From Alphaproteobacteria bacterium (GTDB taxonomy: Bacteria > Planctomycetota > Phycisphaerae > UBA1845), in NCBI GenBank assembly GCA_028285105.1, contig JANQQE010000030.1:1-64000 (forward strand): 64,000 bases of DNA, written 5' to 3'. The notes under the pieces are model-generated. The model had not been told where the DNA came from. It searched no databases and saw only the letters and a list, made by a program, of their open reading frames with translations. Every line of letters starts with the position of its first letter. Position 1 is the first letter of the stretch. The position numbers and the translations under genes were made by a program. Shown here one piece after another: positions 27,988 through 36,053 of this stretch.

Positions 27988-28631
27988 CAGATGAATCCAT
28001 GCTCGCGAAGTGAATCCATCGTCATCGATTCGTTTGAATTGCCCATTCGCCTAAGATGGCACACGACCGTTCGGGCGACGATGTCGGATTCGATGTTGAC
28101 GCGGTCGCCGATGGACCGTTCAGAAAGATTTGTATGCTCCAACGTCGTCGGGATGATTGCGACGGAGAATGTATCGCCTTCAACTTTGGCGATGGTCAGC
28201 GAGATACCGTCGATCGCAATTGAGCCCTTTGGGATGACAAAATCGCGAACGGTTTCATCGGACTGAAGCCACAGCACCCATTCCTTATCCGACGCGATTT
28301 TCTTGACCACCTTGGCGATACCGTCCACATGCCCCTGTACGAAGTGTCCGTCCATTCGGGATTCGGGTTTGAGCGCGCGCTCGAGGTTAACGTTGCTGCC
28401 AGTCTTGAGCGAACCGAGATTCGTGCGGTCGAGCGTTTCGGTGATGACGTCGAAGCCAAGCCGCGAGTTGTCGATGGATGTGATCGTCAGGCAGACGCCG
28501 TTGATTGCGATGCTGGCACCAAGTTTGGCGTCGGATGCAAGGATGCCGGCATCGATGGTGATCCGCCGCCCCCCCGCGACGGTTGTCGTGGACGCAACCT
28601 TGCCCGTAGTTTCGATAATGCCCGTGAACAT
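27987..28631 (-). CDS. ribE: Riboflavin synthase, alpha chain
   Basis: This enzyme dismutates two 6,7-dimethyl-8-ribityllumazine molecules to riboflavin. The 214-residue protein shows the two tandem lumazine-binding barrels: MFTGIIETTGKV at the very N-terminus, SIAINGVCLTI, FDVITETLDRTNLG, ESRMDGHFVQGHVDG, then the second copy with SIAIDGISLTIAKV and IIPTTLEHTNLS. The Met at 28631 is preferred because the family begins MFTGII; the frame is open to 28649. It is the first gene of a ribE-pdxA pair. A TATGAT -10-like box about 18 bases upstream of the ATG suggests a short leader; no FMN riboswitch is seen. Confidence 0.95.
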   Translation of the reverse strand: MFTGIIETTGKVASTTTVAGGRRITIDAGILASDAKLGASIAINGVCLTITSIDNSRLGFDVITETLDRTNLGSLKTGSNVNLERALKPESRMDGHFVQGHVDGIAKVVKKIASDKEWVLWLQSDETVRDFVIPKGSIAIDGISLTIAKVEGDTFSVAIIPTTLEHTNLSERSIGDRVNIESDIVARTVVCHLRRMGNSNESMTMDSLREHGFI

Positions 28632-28771
28632 TTGCAGTCCCGTATTCAAATCATATAACGCTATCAGATGCTAGGAGCGCAGAGGCGAGTGTCAATGCGC
28701 TAATCAGTCCTCCACCCTACCGCTGCGATCAAGGATCGGGCACCAGACCGGCAAAGTAGCGTGTATGCAGA

Positions 28772-30301
28772 TTAACCTTCTTTGATTGCGGAGATTAATT
28801 CGAGGATGGCTTTCTTGCCGTCACCGAACATCATCAGTGCGTTATCGGCGGCAAAGAGCGGGTTGGGGATGCCGGCGAAACCGGGGCTTAGGCTGCGTTT
28901 GACCACGACGACGGTGCGACACTTGTCGACGTCGATGATCGGCATGCCGGCGATTGGCGAATTGGGATCGGTGCGGGCGACAGGGTTGACCACGTCATTG
29001 GCGCCGATGACCAGCGCGACATCGTATTGTTCCAATTCGGGGTTGATGTCGTCCATTTCGCGGAGGCGGTCGTAGTCGATGTTCGCCTCGGCCAACAACA
29101 CGTTCATATGACCGGGCATGCGACCCGCCACCGGATGCACAGCGAAATCGACATGGCATCCGCGCGATTCGAGTAAGTTCGAAAGATCGCGAACGGCGTG
29201 CTGTGCCTGCGAGACTGCCATCCCGTATCCGGGAACGATGACGGCTTTTTGCGCGGAGTCGAACAGGATCGCCACTTCTTCCGGCGATGAACTCTTGACG
29301 GTTTTGTAAACTTCATCGGCATCGGGCGTGTCAGCCGACGGTCCCATCGTTCCAAAAATCACGTTGCCAAGAGATCGGTTCATCGCCTTGCACATGATGC
29401 CGCAAAGGATCAATCCTGACGCACCGACCAGCGAACCGGCGATGATGAGTACCGAGTTGCTGATGACGAAACCCGTCGCACATGCGGCCAACCCTGAATA
29501 CGAGTTAAGCAGCGCGATGACCACCGGCATGTCGGCACCGCCGATAGGAGTTGTCAGCGTGATACCGAGAACGCATGCAACAATGACAATCAGCCAATAG
29601 GCGATGTAATACGTTGACCCTGTTCCAGCGGATTTGACGAGCCACCACGACAGCAACATCGCAACGAATACAAGGGCAGCATTGACCAGTTTCTGCGCCG
29701 GAAGAATCGCCCCATCCGGCATCCACTTGAGACCTTGCAATTTGGCGTATGCGACCAGGCTGCCCGTTAACGTCACCGCGCCGATGAAACCGGAAGCGGC
29801 TGTCGCAACCGATCCCGAGACGGTGACCGATTCGTAAATCATCGCCGCACCAGCAACGAAGACCGATGCCACACCCCCGAAGCCGTTGAACAGTGCAACC
29901 ATTTCGGGCATCTCGGTCATTTCGACCTTGACGGCTTTGTATGCACCGATGCCACCGCCAACGATTAAACCTGCAAATATCACGCCATACGACAGTCCTC
30001 CCGCACCGAGCGTGAAGACCACTGCCAGCAACATTCCAAGCGCTGCCAAGAGATTACCGCGTACAGCCGTTCGCGGATGGGTCAGCCCCTTGATGCCGCG
30101 AATAAACATCACCGCCGCAATCAAGTAAACAACGTTGATGACGTTCGGCGAGAAAAGCGCTGCACCGCTTTCAGATGCAACCGTTTCTTCAGAACTCTGC
30201 GTTGTGGTCGGCGCCGGCGATTCAGTCAGAGCGTCCTCGCCGAGTACGGGCGTTTGCGCCAAGAACAACAATGGCAATAAGATATATACGTATTTCAGCA
30301 T
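28772..30301 (-). CDS. pntB: NAD(P) transhydrogenase beta subunit
   Basis: PntB carries the NADP-binding domain III and part of the membrane domain of the proton-translocating transhydrogenase, which reduces NADP with NADH. The 509-residue protein has many membrane helices (NVVYLIAAVMFIRGIKGLTH, GMLLAVVFTLGAGGLSYGVI, ALLNSYSGLAACATGFV) and the C-terminal domain with VPGYGMAVSQAQHAV, FAVHPVAGRMPGHMNVLLAEA, VALVIGANDVVNP and AGMPIIDVDKC. Unusually, an extra N-terminal signal-like helix (MLKYVYILLPLLFLAQTPV) and a Thr/Ser/Glu-rich linker precede the first conserved helix. It is third in the pntAa-pntAb-pntB operon, 16 bases after pntAb. Confidence 0.95.
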   Translation of the reverse strand: MLKYVYILLPLLFLAQTPVLGEDALTESPAPTTTQSSEETVASESGAALFSPNVINVVYLIAAVMFIRGIKGLTHPRTAVRGNLLAALGMLLAVVFTLGAGGLSYGVIFAGLIVGGGIGAYKAVKVEMTEMPEMVALFNGFGGVASVFVAGAAMIYESVTVSGSVATAASGFIGAVTLTGSLVAYAKLQGLKWMPDGAILPAQKLVNAALVFVAMLLSWWLVKSAGTGSTYYIAYWLIVIVACVLGITLTTPIGGADMPVVIALLNSYSGLAACATGFVISNSVLIIAGSLVGASGLILCGIMCKAMNRSLGNVIFGTMGPSADTPDADEVYKTVKSSSPEEVAILFDSAQKAVIVPGYGMAVSQAQHAVRDLSNLLESRGCHVDFAVHPVAGRMPGHMNVLLAEANIDYDRLREMDDINPELEQYDVALVIGANDVVNPVARTDPNSPIAGMPIIDVDKCRTVVVVKRSLSPGFAGIPNPLFAADNALMMFGDGKKAILELISAIKEG

Positions 30302-30317
30302 TACCGTTCCGTAACGT

Positions 30318-30590
30318 TTACTTTCGTTTGAACATGCTCAACATGCGGTGCGTCACCATGTACCCGCCGACCACGTTGATTGTCGCGAACACCACCGCCA
30401 GAAAACCCAATACCTGCGTTTGCCAACCGGGATGGCCGGCGGCCAACACCGCACCGACCAACGTGATGCCCGAAATTGCATTCGACCCCGACATCAACGG
30501 CGTGTGCAGCGTCGGCGGTACTTTCGTAATGATCTCGAAACCGATGAAGATCGCGAGTACGAAGATCGTGATTCCGGTGATCAGTGTCAT
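30318..30590 (-). CDS. pntAb: NAD(P) transhydrogenase alpha subunit, membrane part
   Basis: A 90-residue membrane protein with three to four helices (TLITGITIFVLAIFIGFEII, AISGITLVGAVLAAG, LGFLAVVFATINVVGGYMV) ending THRMLSMFKRK, which is the usual end of the small alpha-2 subunit. It forms part of the proton channel with PntB. Its ATG overlaps the pntAa stop by four bases (ATGA), so translation is coupled. Splitting alpha into two proteins is common outside enterobacteria. Confidence 0.93.
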   Translation of the reverse strand: MTLITGITIFVLAIFIGFEIITKVPPTLHTPLMSGSNAISGITLVGAVLAAGHPGWQTQVLGFLAVVFATINVVGGYMVTHRMLSMFKRK

Positions 30591-31819
30591 GATTTGTCAC
30601 CTTCCGATGATTTTGACGATTCGCTGACGGGTTGCGATTCAGCGGCAGCCGGTTCGGGTTTCTTGAGTTCAGGCAGTTGCATCAATTCGCGAATGCGCGG
30701 ATGCACCACCTCACCGCGCGTCGTCACCACGCAGCCAGCCGTGATCTCATCGTCCATATCCAGATTGAGTGATCCGTCTTTGACCAGATGCAAGAGCAGC
30801 GTCTGAATGTTTTTCGAGTACATCTGGCTGGAATGGAATGGTACGGTGCCCGGCAGATTTGACGGCCCCATGATTGTGACGCCATGTTCGACTATGGTCT
30901 TATCGCATTGGGTCAGTTCGCAGTTACCACCGCGCTCTGCGGCAAGATCGATGATCACTGATCCTTCGGGCATGACTTTGACCATGTCGGCTGTGATGAG
31001 AACCGGTGATTTTTTTCCAGGGATGGCCGCCGTGGTAATCACGACGTCATGCTCGGCGACAACCTTGGTCATCATTTCGCGCTGTTTGCGAATGAATTCG
31101 TCGCCCATTTCCTTGGCGTATCCGCCTTTGTCTTCTGCACCGCCGGTCGCAAGTTCCATTTCGACGAATTTACCGCCGAGACTTTCGACCTGCTCGCGAA
31201 CGGCTGGTCTTACGTCATATCCGCTGACAACTGCGCCAAGGCGCTTGGCTGTTGCGATGGCCTGCAAACCAGCGACGCCAGCTCCGATGACAAATACTTT
31301 TGCCGGCGAAATCGTTCCAGCAGCTGTCATCATCATCGGGAATATCTTGGGTAGATGCGTTGCAGCGAGGAGGACGGCTTTGTAACCGGCGATATTGGCC
31401 ATCGACGAGAGTGCGTCCATGCTTTGAGCGCGGGTAATACGCGGGATCATCTCCATGCTGACGGCAGTCACCTGCTTTGCGGCCAGCTTCCGGAGTCGAT
31501 CGAATTCGGTCAGCGGATCGAGAAACGTGATCAGCACGCCACCAGACTTGACCATTTCGATTTCATTTTGACCTGCGGAATCGACATTCGGGGGCGCAAC
31601 TTTGACGACTATATCGGCATTTGCCCATAGCGTTGAGGCGTCGGACTCAACGGTTGCGCCGGCTTCGGTGTACTCGTGATCGGTATGACTCGACGCAAGC
31701 CCAGCGCCCTCTTGAATGACGACATCGATGCCGGCCTTCTTCAGCTTGGCACATGCGTCGGGAATGAGGGCTACCCGATTCTCGCCTTCTTGCAATTCTT
31801 TTGGTACTGCGACCTTCAT
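30587..31819 (-). CDS. pntAa: NAD(P) transhydrogenase alpha subunit, NAD-binding part
   Basis: The 410-residue soluble subunit binds NAD(H) and is related to alanine dehydrogenase. Visible features: MKVAVPKELQEGENRVALIP, the Arg-Gln loop region, SMEMIPRITRAQSMDALSSM, the Rossmann motif VFVIGAGVAGLQAIATAKRLGA with VSGYDVRPAVREQVESLGG, and FVEMELATGGAEDKGGYAKE, followed by TTAAIPGKKSPVLI. A Pro/Glu/Ser-rich tail of about 25 residues ends the protein. The Met at 31819 matches the conserved start; the frame is open to 31852. It is the first gene of the operon. Confidence 0.95.
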   Translation of the reverse strand: MKVAVPKELQEGENRVALIPDACAKLKKAGIDVVIQEGAGLASSHTDHEYTEAGATVESDASTLWANADIVVKVAPPNVDSAGQNEIEMVKSGGVLITFLDPLTEFDRLRKLAAKQVTAVSMEMIPRITRAQSMDALSSMANIAGYKAVLLAATHLPKIFPMMMTAAGTISPAKVFVIGAGVAGLQAIATAKRLGAVVSGYDVRPAVREQVESLGGKFVEMELATGGAEDKGGYAKEMGDEFIRKQREMMTKVVAEHDVVITTAAIPGKKSPVLITADMVKVMPEGSVIIDLAAERGGNCELTQCDKTIVEHGVTIMGPSNLPGTVPFHSSQMYSKNIQTLLLHLVKDGSLNLDMDDEITAGCVVTTRGEVVHPRIRELMQLPELKKPEPAAAESQPVSESSKSSEGDKS

Positions 31820-32196
31820 ATTCTCAACCCGAAGTGAGGCGTCGTTGCCCAAACCTCATTTGCACGAACCTCAAGGGTAGACCGAACAAAATGCGTTGGC
31901 TGCAACCGAACAGGATTCACAGTCTGCCTGACATTCGCCGATTGCCGACCGCTCAGCAATACTTGACGAATCTCAAGTAAGCGGCGAGTGTAGCCAAGAA
32001 CCCGGCGGAAGCAACCGAGCCACCGCCCGAATCAACACAACAATTGCTCAAATTCATTGACGATTTGGGCAAGCTTTTCATCTGTGTAACTCATCGTGCG
32101 AACGAATGAGCGGTCTTGACAATTCTTTCTAACTTTGTCATAGAAAACCGCGTTTTTGGATGCTGAATACGTCGTTTTCCAGAGAAATATGACGCC
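31820..32196. other. Divergent intergenic region with a plus-strand promoter candidate
   Basis: A 377-base region between pntAa (minus) and the ABC ATPase gene (plus). On the plus strand TTGACA (32116-32121), a 17-base spacer and CATAGA (32139-32144) form a promoter candidate about 50 bases before the ATPase start. Nothing else is recognisable; a minus-strand frame running from 32763 into it is the shadow of the ATPase. Confidence 0.5.
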
Positions 32197-33141
32197 ATGA
32201 TCGAAGTCAAAAACCTCTCGAAGAAATACGGTAGCTTTCGGGCTGTTGACAACATTTCCTTCGACGTGGACGAAGGCGAGATTGTCGGGTTCCTCGGGCC
32301 AAACGGTGCCGGTAAAACCAGCACAATCCGCATCTTGACCTGCTATCACCCAGCCACCTCGGGAAACGCCACTGTCGGTGGGTATGACGTCTTTACCCAG
32401 TCGATGGAAGTCCGCCGAATGATGGGTTACTTGCCCGAGGCGACCCCCCTCTACCCTGAAATGCGGGTCCGCGAGTATTTGCAGTTTCGCGGGAAGCTTC
32501 ATGGCCTCGACCGGGGCGAACGGATCTCGGCAATTTCGCAGGTGACCGATCGATGCTGGCTTGGCGAATTCGTGGATCGACCGATCGGGCAACTGTCCAA
32601 GGGCATGAAGCAGCGCGTGGGGTTGGCTGACGCTCTGCTGTGCGACCCAAAAGTTCTGGTCCTCGACGAACCGACCATCGGACTCGACCCAACACAAATT
32701 CGCGAAACGCGAAACCTGATTAGGCAGCTCGGCGAGCATCACACGATTCTGTTCAGCTCGCACATTCTCAGCGAAGTCGAGCAGACTTGTACCAAAATCA
32801 TTTTAATCGCCAAGGGCAAAGTACTCGCCCAGGGCTCACCGTCAGAACTTCGCGAAAAAGTCAGCGCCGATTCCAAAATCTTCGTCGAAGTGAAGGGTCC
32901 ATCGAAGGAGATTCAGTCGGCGATCGACAATATCGAAGGCATCCGCGAGATCGAACAGGATGCATCCGTGACCGGCGACTGGACACGCTTCGCCATCACC
33001 GGTGACGGCAAGCGCGACGTCCGCGAACCGGTCGCCCGTGTGATTCAGGACAAGGGCTGGGGGCTGCGTGAACTTCGCCGTGAAGTGGCCAGTCTCGAAG
33101 ACTTCTTCGTCAAGATCATCGCCGAACAGAAAAAATCGTAA
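32197..33141 (+). CDS. ABC transporter ATP-binding protein (GldA-like)
   Basis: A 314-residue ATPase of the ABC-2 exporter type. Walker A is GPNGAGKTS near residue 37, the Q-loop lies in YLPEATPLYPEM, the signature is LSKGMKQRVGLA (Lys in place of the usual Gly, typical of the NatA/GldA type), Walker B is VLVLDEPTIGLDP and the switch is SSHIL. A C-terminal extension of about 90 residues (KIFVEVKGPSKEIQSAI onward) is also usual for GldA-type proteins. It drives the permease encoded 39 bases downstream. Together with the next three genes it resembles the Gld ABC set first described in gliding Bacteroidota; in other bacteria the cargo is not known. Gliding is not implied. Confidence 0.93.
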   Translation: MIEVKNLSKKYGSFRAVDNISFDVDEGEIVGFLGPNGAGKTSTIRILTCYHPATSGNATVGGYDVFTQSMEVRRMMGYLPEATPLYPEMRVREYLQFRGKLHGLDRGERISAISQVTDRCWLGEFVDRPIGQLSKGMKQRVGLADALLCDPKVLVLDEPTIGLDPTQIRETRNLIRQLGEHHTILFSSHILSEVEQTCTKIILIAKGKVLAQGSPSELREKVSADSKIFVEVKGPSKEIQSAIDNIEGIREIEQDASVTGDWTRFAITGDGKRDVREPVARVIQDKGWGLRELRREVASLEDFFVKIIAEQKKS

Positions 33142-33180
33142 GTCGAAACCGTACCTCGCTAAGGAGCAATTGAAACAACC

Positions 33181-33897
33181 ATGCGAAACGTTTCGCCAGT
33201 GATGCAAAGAGAATTGGGCGCGTTCTTTTACAGTCCCATCGCATACGCCGTGTTGACGATCTTCCTGATCCTCTTGGGAATTTTCTTCACCGCGACGACA
33301 TTCCAACCGGGCGGACAGGCGTCGCTTGAAAGACTTGCGGAACTGATGCCGATTGTCTTCGTAGTTTTTCTGCCCGTACTCACGATGCGTTTACTAAGCG
33401 ACGAATACCGGACCGGAACCATTGAAACCTTAATGACGGCGCCCATTGGCGAGACCGACGTGGTCATCGGTAAGTTTTTCGGAGCGCTCGTATTTCTCGT
33501 GGTGATGCTGTCGACGACGTTGCTCTACGCATTCGTGGTCAATGTTTACGGCCGACTCGATTGGGGCATGCTGGCGTCGACCTATCTGGGTATGCTCCTG
33601 CTAGGGGCATTGTACTTGTCAGTCGGATTGTTTTTCAGTGCTTGCACAGGCAACCAGATCATCGCCGCAGTCAGCAGCATGGTTCTATTGTTGGTCTTCA
33701 CTTTTCTAGCTGAATACTTGGCAAATGAGGCGAGCGGCGCATTGAAATTAGTCCTTCGCCATCTCTCGATACGCGAACATTTTCGAGGCTTTACCCGTGG
33801 GATATTGGACGGCAATGACATCGTGTTTTTCGTCACATCCACAGGACTGTTTCTCTTCCTGACGGTTAAAGTGTTGGAGTCACGACGATGGCGGTAA
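33181..33897 (+). CDS. ABC-2 type permease (GldF-like)
   Basis: A 238-residue membrane protein with six predicted helices (SPIAYAVLTIFLILLGIFFT, LMPIVFVVFLPVLTMRLL, FFGALVFLVVMLSTTLLYAF, YLGMLLLGALYLSVGLFFSA, IIAAVSSMVLLLVFTFLAEY, FVTSTGLFLFLTVKVL). The cytosolic loop LLSDEYRTGTIETLMTAPI is the typical ABC-2 coupling region. It forms the channel for the preceding ATPase. The last ten bases overlap the next gene, so the two are translationally coupled. Confidence 0.92.
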   Translation: MRNVSPVMQRELGAFFYSPIAYAVLTIFLILLGIFFTATTFQPGGQASLERLAELMPIVFVVFLPVLTMRLLSDEYRTGTIETLMTAPIGETDVVIGKFFGALVFLVVMLSTTLLYAFVVNVYGRLDWGMLASTYLGMLLLGALYLSVGLFFSACTGNQIIAAVSSMVLLLVFTFLAEYLANEASGALKLVLRHLSIREHFRGFTRGILDGNDIVFFVTSTGLFLFLTVKVLESRRWR

Positions 33898-36047
33898 ACA
33901 AAAATCGAGATACAAACCAAGATACAAATGCTGTGCAATACACACAGAGATCGAACTGGCTTGTCGGGCTCAATGTGGTGTTGATGGTAGCACTGTCTGT
34001 CGCGTTGGTCGCCGGGCTTCAATGGCTCGGAATGACTCGGCTGGGACGTGTCGATATTACAGCCTCCGGAATCAACAGTCTGACCGCACCGACTGAGGCG
34101 CTCCTCAAGGGCATCGATCAAAAGGTCACGTTGACGAGCCTGTATTTCAAGACCGACATCGAAAACAAAGATCAGGATCGCTATCGATCAACGGTTGATG
34201 ATTTGCTTGAGTTGTACCGCGTCAGCAATCGCAGCAAGATCGAGTTTGAATCGATCAACCCTTTGCAAGATCACGAAAAACGGTCAGCGCTCCTAACGCG
34301 ACTTGCCAATCGGAAACTCTACAAGGAACAGGCTGCAGGTCATGTCAAAGCCGTTAATCGTTTTCAAGAAGAATTCGCAGAACGTATCACAGAACTTCTG
34401 GGCGAAGACTTGGCTCAGATTCAAACGTTCGGTGAACTCTCGGGGAATGCTGCGCAGCTAACGAATGAAGTCAAGGAAATGTTCGTCAGGCTCGGGCGTG
34501 ATGTCAGGACAGCAGATCAACAGATCAAAGACGCATTGGCGTCGGAAGTCCCAGCATATAGCGTGGCAACGAGTCGGCTGCGTAAATCATATTCCGATAT
34601 CAGTAGAAGCCTCGAAAACATCGTGATAGTGGGTGCGCAGTATACACAAAAACCAGACGAATTTCCACCGCCAGTCCAACAGTTCTTCGTTGACGCAAGT
34701 TCTCGCTACAACGCTCTAATCGGTGATCTTAAGACTGAGAACGAGACCATAAGTCAGCTGCCGGTGTTGGATCTCGATCAGATTATTCGTGAACTTGCCG
34801 GTCCAAAACCCAATCCAATCCTGATCGAAACTGAAGATCAAGCCGTTGTCATTTCATTTCAAGAAATCTGGCCACCCATCGATGGGCAATCGTTAGATGC
34901 GAGCTTTGAGGAACGCTCGTTTCAAGGTGAACAAATGTTGACTTCGGCAATCCTGAAACTCACTCAAACGACCACCACAGCCGTTGTGTTTGTGCGACAT
35001 GGTGGATCGCCGTTAATCGCGTCCGCCAATGCGATGAACCGTCAACCTGCCGGACCATTCGCACGAATGCGTGCGCAACTGGAAAATGTAAATTTCAGAA
35101 TCTATGAGTGGGACCTTGCCACCAGTAGCGAACCGCCCGCGATCGATTCCGAAGCATTGCGCACAATATTCGTCGTTGATCGTCCCACACCACCACGACC
35201 AAATCCTCTTCAACAAGGCCCGCAAGATCTTGAATTTACTCCGGACAAACTGGATGTACTAAAAAGAGCCTTGGGCGATTCGCCGCGTGCGATCTTTCTT
35301 GGAGGCTTCCTTCCCGATGCAACTGGAGCTCCTGCACCATATGAATTCAAAGATTACTTAGAGACCGATTGGGGCATCCTGACTGATAACAATCGCGTGT
35401 TGCTGTTTATCGAACCGGTTGCGCCGGGCAAATATCGATTCGTACGATTTCCGCTGAACATGTTTGGTGCGAGTTTCAGCGACCACCCAATTTCTGCGAG
35501 TCTCTCAGCGATGCAAGCGATGTTTCCCTTGGTCGCACCGACCAGTATTTCCGAAACGCCCCCGGAAAACGTCAAACACCATCGGTTGGCATGGATGGAT
35601 CGCTCTGATTCAATTTGGAACGTCAGCGATGCCCAGTACTACTTTGATCAACAAACCGAAGAGTTCATTGTACCTGCTGACGGTGACTACCAAGGCGAAT
35701 TTATGTTTGGTGTTGCCGCAGAAAAAGACGAATCCAAGGTCGTTTTGATCAATTCAACGCAGTTTGCAACCGATCGATTTGCGCAAGAGCAACAACGGGT
35801 GATTACACCGCATGGACTTGACGCCATTCCTATCAATCCCGGTAACGCGACATTGTTTATCAATGCCCTTCATTGGCTCAATGACAATGTCGCAATGATG
35901 AACCTCGGTTCGCCCATCGATTATTCAACGCTGAATATTAAGAAAGGCGCGACGTCCACGCTGGCCGTTCAGGTCTTCGCCACGGCAGTTTGGCCGCTGC
36001 TTGCTGCAGTGTGCGGTTTGGGCGTGTACTTCGCGCGGCGGAGATAG
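33888..36047 (+). CDS. GldG-like ABC-associated membrane protein
   Basis: A 719-residue protein with one N-terminal helix (LVGLNVVLMVALSVALVAGL), a large exported domain and one C-terminal helix (VFATAVWPLLAAVCGLGVYF) followed by ARRR. The segment after the first helix (RVDITASGINSLTAPTEALL) matches the start of GldG/IFT52-type proteins ('DLT..K.ysLs..t...L'). The middle holds coiled-coil-like helices and ends in a region (FAAEKDESKVVLINSTQFATD) of the GldG sort. It overlaps the permease gene by ten bases and is followed six bases later by the DUF4340 gene. It probably forms the periplasmic part of the exporter; substrate unknown. Confidence 0.82.
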   Translation: MAVNKNRDTNQDTNAVQYTQRSNWLVGLNVVLMVALSVALVAGLQWLGMTRLGRVDITASGINSLTAPTEALLKGIDQKVTLTSLYFKTDIENKDQDRYRSTVDDLLELYRVSNRSKIEFESINPLQDHEKRSALLTRLANRKLYKEQAAGHVKAVNRFQEEFAERITELLGEDLAQIQTFGELSGNAAQLTNEVKEMFVRLGRDVRTADQQIKDALASEVPAYSVATSRLRKSYSDISRSLENIVIVGAQYTQKPDEFPPPVQQFFVDASSRYNALIGDLKTENETISQLPVLDLDQIIRELAGPKPNPILIETEDQAVVISFQEIWPPIDGQSLDASFEERSFQGEQMLTSAILKLTQTTTTAVVFVRHGGSPLIASANAMNRQPAGPFARMRAQLENVNFRIYEWDLATSSEPPAIDSEALRTIFVVDRPTPPRPNPLQQGPQDLEFTPDKLDVLKRALGDSPRAIFLGGFLPDATGAPAPYEFKDYLETDWGILTDNNRVLLFIEPVAPGKYRFVRFPLNMFGASFSDHPISASLSAMQAMFPLVAPTSISETPPENVKHHRLAWMDRSDSIWNVSDAQYYFDQQTEEFIVPADGDYQGEFMFGVAAEKDESKVVLINSTQFATDRFAQEQQRVITPHGLDAIPINPGNATLFINALHWLNDNVAMMNLGSPIDYSTLNIKKGATSTLAVQVFATAVWPLLAAVCGLGVYFARRR

Positions 36048-36053
36048 GCTTCA

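Noticed and set aside
32091-32196. Alternative attachment site or mobile element border in the divergent region before the ABC genes
   Set aside because: No direct repeats, integrase or tRNA end were found there.
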